Source of the DNA: Aureimonas pseudogalii | GTDB taxonomy: Bacteria > Pseudomonadota > Alphaproteobacteria > Rhizobiales > Rhizobiaceae | Direction of reading: 5' to 3' | Length of the DNA stretch: 64,000 nt | Assembly: GCF_014196835.1 (NCBI RefSeq) | Contig: NZ_JACIEK010000001.1 | Coordinates: 186,001 to 250,000 of the forward strand | In this document: positions 8,825-15,101 of the stretch, piece after piece | Position numbering within the stretch: the stretch's first letter is position 1 | Layout: each line of letters begins with the position of its first letter | Notes under the pieces: model-generated | What the model saw: only the letters and a program-made list of their open reading frames with translations | What the model was told of the DNA's origin: nothing | Database searches by the model: none | Made by a program: the position numbers and the translations under genes

Positions 8825-10050
8825 AGCGCCGGTTCCAGCGCGCGGATGAGGCGATCGACCTCGTCCGCCGTGTTGTAGTGGATCATCGAGACGCGCACGA
8901 CGCCGTCGGTCGCCGTCAGACCGTGCTCCTCGACGATGCGCTTGGCGTAGAAGTCGCCGAACCGGATGCCGACCTTCGCGGCATCCACGGTCTCGACGAC
9001 GCGCTTGGAGCTCTCGTCGCCGACCGTGAAGCTGATCGTGGAGACGCGATCCTCGATCGCGCTCGACGCACGGCCGACGAGACGGACGGAATTGCGACTG
9101 CCGAGAAAGTCGAGAAGCCGCGCGCTGATGGCCCGCTCCTGCTCGGCGATGGCGGCGAAGCCCGCCTCGATCGCCGGACGCCCGTCGCTCGCTCCATTGC
9201 CCCCTTTGGCGGCACGGCCGAGCTCCTCGACGTAGTCGACGGCGCCGATCGAGCCCCACGCGCATTCGTAGTTGATGTTGCCGGGCTCCAGCTTGTGTGG
9301 CACGCGGCTCTTGTCGAAGAAGTAATGGTAGATGTTGTCGAGTTCCAGCAGCTTGTCGCGCTTGCCGAACATCACCGCGTGGTGCGGCCCAAACACCTTG
9401 TAGACGCTGAAGACGTAGTAGTCGGCATCCAGCGCCGCCATGTCGAGCGCCCGGTGCGGCGCGTAGGCGACGCCGTCGACGCAGAGTTCCGCGCCCCCGG
9501 CATGGGCGATGTCGGCGATGGCGCGGATCGGGTTGATCGTGCCGAGAATGTTGGAGGCGTGCGTGACGCAGACGAGCTTCGTGCGCTCGTTCATCAGCCC
9601 CTTGAGGTCGGCGAGGTCGAGCTCGAACGTCTCGGGGCCGCAGCGCCACCAGCGAATGACGACGCCGCGGGCCTCGTGCTTCAGCCACGGGCCGATATTG
9701 GCCTCGTGGTCGGTGTTGGTGAGGATGATCTCGTCGCCGGGTTGCAGCCGCCCCGTCATCGCCTCCGACAGGAATCGGAGGAGGATCGTGGTCGAGGCGC
9801 CCATGACGATCTCGCCGGGATCGCAGTTCATGAAGCGCGCGAAGGCCTCGCGCGACTCGGCAACGCGGCGCATCGACACCTGGCTCGGCTCGTAGCTGGC
9901 GCCCGTCTGCACGTTGGTCGTGAGCAGGTAGTCGGACACCCGGTCGGCGACGCGTCGCAGAACCTGGCTGCCGCCGGCATTGTCCATGAAGGCCCAGGGG
10001 CCGTCGAGCGCCGGAAACTGCGCGCGGACGAAGTCGAGATCGAGGGTCAT
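8821..10050 (-). CDS. Class V aminotransferase, cysteine desulfurase-like (VC1184-type)
   Basis: A 409-residue PLP-dependent fold-type I enzyme. Cofactor contacts are visible: Asp192 (LCVDGVAYAPH) and the Schiff-base Lys218 (FSVYKVFGPHH). The N terminus (QFPAL, then FMDNAGGSQV) matches the cysteine-desulfurase-like subfamily typified by Vibrio VC1184 rather than IscS or SufS, and I see no Cys loop in the SufS position. The ATG at MTLDLDF was preferred because the upstream frame overlaps the ATPase gene. It lies 49 bp after the ABC ATPase and is coupled to the hydantoinase-like gene. Together they suggest breakdown of an imported amino-acid-like compound; the substrate is unknown. Confidence 0.8.
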   Translation of the reverse strand: MTLDLDFVRAQFPALDGPWAFMDNAGGSQVLRRVADRVSDYLLTTNVQTGASYEPSQVSMRRVAESREAFARFMNCDPGEIVMGASTTILLRFLSEAMTGRLQPGDEIILTNTDHEANIGPWLKHEARGVVIRWWRCGPETFELDLADLKGLMNERTKLVCVTHASNILGTINPIRAIADIAHAGGAELCVDGVAYAPHRALDMAALDADYYVFSVYKVFGPHHAVMFGKRDKLLELDNIYHYFFDKSRVPHKLEPGNINYECAWGSIGAVDYVEELGRAAKGGNGASDGRPAIEAGFAAIAEQERAISARLLDFLGSRNSVRLVGRASSAIEDRVSTISFTVGDESSKRVVETVDAAKVGIRFGDFYAKRIVEEHGLTATDGVVRVSMIHYNTADEVDRLIRALEPAL

Positions 10051-10099
10051 GATGCGTGAGCCTTGTCCGGCGCGTCCACCCGCGCCGCCTTGCGGATGT

Positions 10100-10852
10100 C
10101 TAGTGATTGAGAACGGCGTCGAGAAAGGCGCGCGCGCGCTCGTTGCGGGTCGAGGTGAAGAAGACGTCCGGGGTCGAGACCTCCCGGATCTCCCCCTCCT
10201 CCATGAAGACGATGCGGTCGGCGACCTGACGGGCGAAGCCCATCTCGTGGGTGACGAGCACCAGCGTGACGCCGGAATGGGCGAGCCCCTTGATGACGTC
10301 GAGCACCTCGCCGACCATCTCGGGGTCGAGCGCCGAGGTCGGCTCGTCGAAGAGCAGGATGCGCGGCTCCATCGCCAGCGCACGGGCGATGCCGACGCGC
10401 TGCTGCTGGCCGCCGGAAAGCTGCGTCGGGAACTTCGCGGCCTGCGCGCCGATGCCGACGCGATCGAGCAGCGCCTGCGCCCGGCGGCGGCTGTCCTCCC
10501 ACGGCAGCTTCTTCACGCGCACCGGACCGAGCGCGACGTTGTCGAGCACCGAGAGGTTCGGAAACAGGTTGAAGGCCTGGAAGACCATGCCGGTCTGCTG
10601 GCGGACCTTCAAGAGGTTGCGTCCGCGCTCGACGCGCACGCCGCCGACGAAGACGTCGCCGGTGTCGTACGCCTCCAGAAGGTTGATGCAGCGGATGAAC
10701 GTCGACTTGCCGGAGCCCGAGGGGCCGAGCAGCACCACGACCTCGCCGGCGGCGACATCGAGATCGACCGAGCGCAGCGCCTCGAACGTGCCGTAGCGCT
10801 TGCCGACGCCGCGCATGCGGATGATCGGCTCGGATGCGGGCTCGGAGGTCAT
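10100..10852 (-). CDS. Polar amino acid ABC transporter ATP-binding protein
   Basis: A 250-residue ATPase of the GlnQ/HisP type. It has Walker A GPSGSGKS near residues 43-50, signature LSGGQQQRV, Walker B ILLFDEPTSALD and the switch histidine in VTHEMGF. The start ATG overlaps the permease stop by one base (TGATG), so translation is coupled. It belongs to a binding-protein/permease/ATPase set with only one permease gene, which implies a permease homodimer. The substrate is an amino acid or close analogue by family; the attached enzymes hint at an unusual cyclic or sulfur-containing one. Confidence 0.92.
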   Translation of the reverse strand: MTSEPASEPIIRMRGVGKRYGTFEALRSVDLDVAAGEVVVLLGPSGSGKSTFIRCINLLEAYDTGDVFVGGVRVERGRNLLKVRQQTGMVFQAFNLFPNLSVLDNVALGPVRVKKLPWEDSRRRAQALLDRVGIGAQAAKFPTQLSGGQQQRVGIARALAMEPRILLFDEPTSALDPEMVGEVLDVIKGLAHSGVTLVLVTHEMGFARQVADRIVFMEEGEIREVSTPDVFFTSTRNERARAFLDAVLNH

Positions 10853-11526
10853 CAGCGGGCCTCCCGCGCGGAATAGCGCTTCTCGAAGCGGGCGACGAGG
10901 CGCACCAGCGGCAACAGGAGAATGAGATAGAGGAGCGCCGCGCCGATCAGCGGCGTCGGGTTGGCGGCGAGCGCCTGGGCCTGCGTCGCCTGCTTCAGGA
11001 GATCGGGCAGCGCCACCACGGAGGCGAGCGCGGTGTCCTTCATCACGTTGATCGAGTTGTTGGTGAGCGGCGGAATGACGATGCGCACGGCCTGCGGCAG
11101 CACCACGTCGCGCATCACGTCGAAGGCGTTGAGGCCGATCGACTGCGCCGCCTCGAACTGGCCGCGCGCGATGGCCTCGATGCCGGCCCGGTAGATCTCG
11201 GCCGTGTAGGCCGAGGAGACCGTGGTGAGCGCCAGACAGGCGGAGGCGAAGGGCGAGAGGCGGATGCCGATGAAGGGAAAGGCGTAGTAGACGATGACCA
11301 GCCAGACCAGCACCGGCAGGGCCCGGAAGACGTCGATATAGGCGATGGCGATCCAGCGCAGCGCCCGCGGCGCATAGAGCCGGACCAGCGCCAGCGCGAG
11401 GCCGCCGACGAGGCCGAGCACGATCGACAGTCCGCCGAGCAGCACCGTGCGCCAGAGGCCCTGCAGAAGCTGGGGCATCGAGCGCCACAGCACGTCGAGG
11501 TTGAAGAAGGTGTTGACGAGGTTCAT
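10852..11526 (-). CDS. Polar amino acid ABC transporter permease (HisM/GlnP type)
   Basis: A 224-residue inner-membrane protein with about five hydrophobic segments. The ATPase-docking loop is visible as AAQSIGLNAFDVMRDVVLPQA (EAA-type motif) at about residues 126-146. The length matches single-domain HisM/GlnP permeases. It lies 72 bp after the binding-protein gene, and that gap holds a stable stem-loop. Its stop overlaps the ATPase start by one base. No second permease is encoded nearby. Confidence 0.92.
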   Translation of the reverse strand: MNLVNTFFNLDVLWRSMPQLLQGLWRTVLLGGLSIVLGLVGGLALALVRLYAPRALRWIAIAYIDVFRALPVLVWLVIVYYAFPFIGIRLSPFASACLALTTVSSAYTAEIYRAGIEAIARGQFEAAQSIGLNAFDVMRDVVLPQAVRIVIPPLTNNSINVMKDTALASVVALPDLLKQATQAQALAANPTPLIGAALLYLILLLPLVRLVARFEKRYSAREAR

Positions 11527-11550
11527 GCGCGGTCCTGCAGGCGGATCGAG

Positions 11551-11574
11551 GCGCGGGAGCCGGAGCCCCCGCGC
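11551..11574 (-). other. Intercistronic stem-loop between binding protein and permease genes
   Basis: A 7-bp GC stem (11551-11557 with 11568-11574) lies 25-48 nt after the binding-protein stop. It has no T-run, so it is not a convincing terminator. Such stem-loops usually protect the upstream mRNA and raise binding protein over permease; that role is inferred here. Confidence 0.55.
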
Positions 11575-11598
11575 GAGCCGGCGAAGCGGCGAAAGGGA

Positions 11599-12384
11599 TC
11601 AGGGCTTCGGCGCGTCGGCGACCGTGACGGTCGAGGTGGAGGCGTCCGGCGCCGTGCCGAACCACTTCTCGTGCAGATTGGCGAGGAAACCGTCCTGCTT
11701 CAGGGCGGTGAGCGCCGTGGTCGCCTGCGCGACGAGCGGCGAGTCCTTGGCGAACATCACCGAATACTGCTCACCGGTCTTGATGCGCTCGACCACCGCG
11801 TAGTCCGGCTTGTCCTTGATGTAGTAGGCGACGGCGGGGATGTCGGAGATGTAGCCGTCGATGCGCCCGGCCGCGAGGTCGAGCATGGCCGGAGACAGGC
11901 CTTCGAAACGGCGGATCTCGGAGAGGCCGAGTTCCTTCTCGTGCTCGGTGGCGTAGATGTCGCCGGTGGAGCCGGTGTCGACGCCGACGACCTTGCCCTT
12001 GAGGCCCGAGAGCCCTTCGATGCCCGAGGCCTTCAGTACCGAGAGCGACTGGTCGCTGTCGTAGTAGGGTTGCGCGAAGGACACCGATTCCAGACGCTTC
12101 TTGGTGATGGTGATCGAGGAGATCGCCGCGTCGATGCGGCCCGACTGCACGGCCGAGAACAGGCCGTTGAAGGGAATGTTCTCGATCGCGACGTCGTCGT
12201 AGCCCATGCGCTTGGCGACTTCCTTCACGAGCTCGACCTCGAAGCCGACGACCTCGGAATTGGCGTCCTGGAACTCCCAGGGCACGTTGCCGACATTGGC
12301 GCCGACGGTGAGGCTCTTGGCCTCTACGGGTACGGCGAAGGCGAGCGCCGCCATGGCGAGCGCGGCGAGCGGAAGGCGGATCAT
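11599..12384 (-). CDS. Polar amino acid ABC transporter substrate-binding protein (family 3)
   Basis: A 261-residue periplasmic binding protein. The signal peptide (MIRLPLAALAMAALAFAVPVEA) is followed by the family 3 pattern: WEFQD, VGFEVEL(VKEVAKRM), then SSITITKKR and GVDTGSTGDIY. It captures the ligand for the neighbouring permease and ATPase and is first in the operon. The region upstream is shared with the divergent NTF2-like gene. It contains the 13-bp motif that also occurs in front of the GntR regulator gene, so expression is probably controlled by that regulator. The ligand is unknown. Confidence 0.9.
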   Translation of the reverse strand: MIRLPLAALAMAALAFAVPVEAKSLTVGANVGNVPWEFQDANSEVVGFEVELVKEVAKRMGYDDVAIENIPFNGLFSAVQSGRIDAAISSITITKKRLESVSFAQPYYDSDQSLSVLKASGIEGLSGLKGKVVGVDTGSTGDIYATEHEKELGLSEIRRFEGLSPAMLDLAAGRIDGYISDIPAVAYYIKDKPDYAVVERIKTGEQYSVMFAKDSPLVAQATTALTALKQDGFLANLHEKWFGTAPDASTSTVTVADAPKP

Positions 12385-12469
12385 GTCGGCTCCTGGGTGA
12401 CCGAGGGAAAGAGGCCTGCAAGGCGGACCTGCCCGTTTCGAAAGCAGGATAGCCTAGGAATTGCGCACT

Positions 12470-12482
12470 CGAACTGCATGCA
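12470..12482. promoter_or_regulatory. Candidate GntR operator in divergent promoter (copy 1)
   Basis: CGAACTGCATGCA lies between the divergent binding-protein and NTF2-like genes. It has the palindromic core TGCATGCA and is the exact reverse complement of a site at 13865-13877 in front of the GntR gene. Confidence 0.6.
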
Positions 12483-12535
12483 TTTCTAGGGTCAACGTGT
12501 ATGATGCGAACAGAGTGTTGTGAAGGGGAAATCGT

Positions 12536-12946
12536 ATGGACACCGTGGGCAAACAAAACGAAAGCGATCCCACAACGATCGTGCGCGACTATCTGGAAGC
12601 TTCGATGGTGCCCGATCCCGACCGGGCGGCGACCTTCATGGCGCAGGGTTGCACCATCACCTTCACGGGCGGGCGCGAGTTCGATCATCCGAGCGGCCCG
12701 ACGAGCATCAACGCCACGCGCTACCGCTGGGTGAAGAAGCGGATGGAACGCTTCGACGTGGCGCCTGCCGCCGACCGGACGGTCGTCTATTCCATCGGGA
12801 CGCTCTACGGCGAATGGCCGGACGGCACGCCCTTCGCGGGCAATCGCTACGTCGATCGGTTCGAGGTCGTCGAAGGGGCGATCACCAAGATGGACGTCTG
12901 GAACGACAGCGCCGAATGGATCCTCGACCCCGCGCTTCGACGCTGA
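12536..12946 (+). CDS. NTF2-like (SnoaL-type) fold protein
   Basis: A 136-residue cytoplasmic protein with the pattern of the NTF2/SnoaL superfamily. An N-terminal helix (TIVRDYLEASM) is followed by the cone-shaped sheet region ending in YVDRFEVVEGAITKMDVW. The ATG follows an AAGGGG ribosome-binding site. It is transcribed divergently from the amino-acid transporter operon and convergently with the GntR regulator, so it sits between them. Members of this superfamily are isomerases, dehydratases or ligand-binding proteins. Nothing here identifies the reaction, but co-regulation with the transporter and hydantoinase-like genes suggests a shared substrate. Confidence 0.75.
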   Translation: MDTVGKQNESDPTTIVRDYLEASMVPDPDRAATFMAQGCTITFTGGREFDHPSGPTSINATRYRWVKKRMERFDVAPAADRTVVYSIGTLYGEWPDGTPFAGNRYVDRFEVVEGAITKMDVWNDSAEWILDPALRR

Positions 12947-12992
12947 CGCACGGGCCGCCGAACGCCGCGGTGTTCGGCCGACCGCGAATCGC

Positions 12993-13742
12993 TCAGCGCG
13001 GTGCCGCGCCCACTCGTTTTCGCTGCGGCGTCGCCGCCTCGACGTAAGGGGCGAGAATGTCCATCAGGTCGCCGCGGGGTTCGGGCGCCTGCAGCAGAGC
13101 GCGCCGGGCGACCCGGTCGAGGTGATCCGCCATCATCGCCCGCGCCGCCTCGGCGTCGCCGCGCTCCAGCGCCGAGATCAGCTCGCGATGCTCGGAAATG
13201 GCGCACTCGGCCGAGTGCGGCCGCCCAAAGGTCGAAAGCGACAGGCAGGAGCGATAGGCGATCTCGCGGACGTAACGGACGAGCGTCGGCTTGGCCGTCA
13301 TCTCGGCCAGCATGACGTGAAACTCGGTGGCGAGGCGGATGGCGGTCGCGGGGTTGGCGCCCTCCTCCTCCTCTTCCTGGCGCACGATGTCGCGCAGCCC
13401 GTCGAGCTGCCCGGGCGTCAGACGTCCGGCCAGCGTGCGAACGACCAGACCTTCCAGCTCGATGCGAATGTCGAACTCGTCGCGCGCCTCCTCGAGCGAA
13501 GGGGTCGCCACCACGGCGATCCGGTTGCGCCGCAGTTCCACCAGCCCCTCGCCTGCCAGTTGCCCGAGCGCGTGACGGGCGATGGTACGGCTCACCCCGA
13601 AACGCTCGCCGAGGGCGTCCTCCGGCAGCTTGTCGCCGGGCGACAGGGCGCGCTCCAGAATGGCGCGCCGGATCGCACGGCAGATCATGGAAACGCGGTC
13701 GTTCTCCTTGTCGCCCGCCGCCTCGTCCGAACGCCGCGTCAT
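12993..13742 (-). CDS. GntR-family (FCD) transcriptional regulator
   Basis: A 249-residue repressor or activator. The N-terminal winged helix-turn-helix is seen at LPEDALGERFGVSRTIARHA (about residues 39-58). The C-terminal helical FCD effector domain follows, with the metal-binding histidines of this family at EFHVMLAE and EHRELISAL. The start was placed at MTRRSDEA; a longer frame upstream is only basic residues. It probably controls the neighbouring transporter and amidohydrolase operon, the NTF2-like gene and itself, because an identical 13-bp motif is present in both promoter regions. The effector is likely the imported compound or a metabolite of it. Confidence 0.88.
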   Translation of the reverse strand: MTRRSDEAAGDKENDRVSMICRAIRRAILERALSPGDKLPEDALGERFGVSRTIARHALGQLAGEGLVELRRNRIAVVATPSLEEARDEFDIRIELEGLVVRTLAGRLTPGQLDGLRDIVRQEEEEEGANPATAIRLATEFHVMLAEMTAKPTLVRYVREIAYRSCLSLSTFGRPHSAECAISEHRELISALERGDAEAARAMMADHLDRVARRALLQAPEPRGDLMDILAPYVEAATPQRKRVGAAPR

Positions 13743-13864
13743 CCTGCCCGTCTCCGTCCTCGATCGCCGTGATCTACGACGAGGGTCGGCCGAGAGCAAT
13801 GGCACGAGGTGGAACGCGAGGCGCCGTCCTCAATGCCGGGCGGTATGCGATATCGCGCAGAGAT

Positions 13865-13877
13865 TGCATGCAGTTCG
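13865..13877. promoter_or_regulatory. Candidate GntR operator upstream of the GntR gene (copy 2)
   Basis: TGCATGCAGTTCG begins 123 bp upstream of the GntR start codon and ends one base before the stop codon of the Crp/Fnr gene. It is an exact inverted match to the site at 12470-12482. Confidence 0.6.
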
Positions 13878-13878
13878 C

Positions 13879-14658
13879 TCAGACCGAAGACAGATTCCTG
13901 GCTTCTTCGCGGGCGACGCGGTCGCCGCGTCGCTGCGGCGGCTTCTCGTCGAGATGCAGGTAATTGTCGGTGAAGCCGCTGAACGCCTTGAGGCGCTCGA
14001 CGTCGCGCACGACGATCTGCTTACCCTCCAGCGCGATCATGCCCTGGTTGCGCAGGTTGCGGATCATGCGGTTGACGCTCACCACGGTGAGCCCGAGCGT
14101 GTCGGCGAGTTCGGTCTGCGTCACCGGCAACAGGAAGCGGTTCTCGGAATCGACGAGCCCGACGCTGCGAAGGCGGGTCATCAACTCGCAGAACAGATGC
14201 GCGATCCGCTCTTCCGCCGAGCGGCGCCCGACATTGACCAGCCATTCGCGCAGGATCGACTGATCCACCAGCGTCGACCACCAGAGCGCCTTGGCGATGG
14301 CCGGCCGCTCGCAAAGGATCGCGATGTCGTCGCTGTCGAGTTGGGCCACCGTGCAGGGCGTCAGGGTGGAAATGGCGTGATCCATCTCGCGCAGGATGAA
14401 GACGTGCAGATCGCAGAAGTCGCCGGGCACGAGGTAGGCGACGATCTGGCGATCCCCGTCCTCGAGGATCTTCTGGCGGCTGGCGAAGCCCGAGACGATC
14501 AGATGGACATATTGCGGATCCTGCCCTTCGGAGGCGATCTCGCGCTTGGCAGGCATCTGTACGGTTCGTCGCGTGTGATGTTTGAGAAGCGCCCGTTCGT
14601 CGTCGGAGAAGCTGACGAACCGTTCGAGCTTGCGAAGGAACAAACTGTCTTCGCTCAT
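13879..14658 (-). CDS. Crp/Fnr-family transcriptional regulator
   Basis: A 259-residue regulator. Residues about 15-130 form a cyclic-nucleotide-binding-like beta-roll (VSGFASRQKILEDGDRQIV, then PGDFCDLHVF). A C-terminal winged helix (TQTELADTLGLTVVSVNRMI, about residues 175-194) resembles the HTH_Crp_2 type common in rhizobia. There is no N-terminal cysteine cluster of the Fnr iron-sulfur kind. The start at MSEDSLF was chosen over an upstream frame that lacks typical residues. It lies just upstream of the GntR gene on the same strand, 136 bp apart. Its regulon and ligand cannot be inferred. Confidence 0.87.
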   Translation of the reverse strand: MSEDSLFLRKLERFVSFSDDERALLKHHTRRTVQMPAKREIASEGQDPQYVHLIVSGFASRQKILEDGDRQIVAYLVPGDFCDLHVFILREMDHAISTLTPCTVAQLDSDDIAILCERPAIAKALWWSTLVDQSILREWLVNVGRRSAEERIAHLFCELMTRLRSVGLVDSENRFLLPVTQTELADTLGLTVVSVNRMIRNLRNQGMIALEGKQIVVRDVERLKAFSGFTDNYLHLDEKPPQRRGDRVAREEARNLSSV

Positions 14659-14838
14659 GGAATGCGGCCTCCAGGACGAGGTAGGGTGGACCGGCATCGG
14701 CCCGCGCCCTCCTCATAGGTCGCATGCGGTTTCATTCCAACAAGGGCAAGCGCCAAATATCGTTAGCCCTCTCAGGCCCGGGCGCCTTCCCGCCCCTGCC
14801 GCATCTGCGCACCGTCCGGCAGGGACAGTGCCTTGCCG

Positions 14839-15027
14839 TCAGTCGGCGTTCCGTTCGGGTCGCGCACCGGGGCTCGGACTCGCGTCATCGTCGCCAGCGT
14901 CGGCGGGCTTTGCCTTCTCCGCTCCCGTATGCCCGATCTGGGGTTCGCCGCCGGTGTCGTCGCCGAGCACCGCCAGAGCGGTTGCGAGCGTTTCGTCGTC
15001 GAGACGGGTCTTGCGATCCGGTGTCAT
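14839..15027 (-). CDS. Small acidic hypothetical protein (62 aa)
   Basis: A 62-residue predicted cytoplasmic protein, MTPDRKTRLDDETLATAL at its start and rich in D, E, P and G towards the C terminus. Support comes from a strong GGAGGAGAAG ribosome-binding site ending about 5 nt before the ATG and from its placement in a gap with no competing gene. It has no membrane segment and no family I recognise. It lies between the Crp/Fnr gene and the DUF1217 flagellar gene, both on the same strand. It may be disordered. Confidence 0.55.
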   Translation of the reverse strand: MTPDRKTRLDDETLATALAVLGDDTGGEPQIGHTGAEKAKPADAGDDDASPSPGARPERNAD

Positions 15028-15101
15028 CGGTCTTCTCCTCCATATCCGCTCTAGGAAAAGTCCGTGCGGCCGCGCGAGTTCCCGCCGCGGGGCCGGGGCG
15101 A

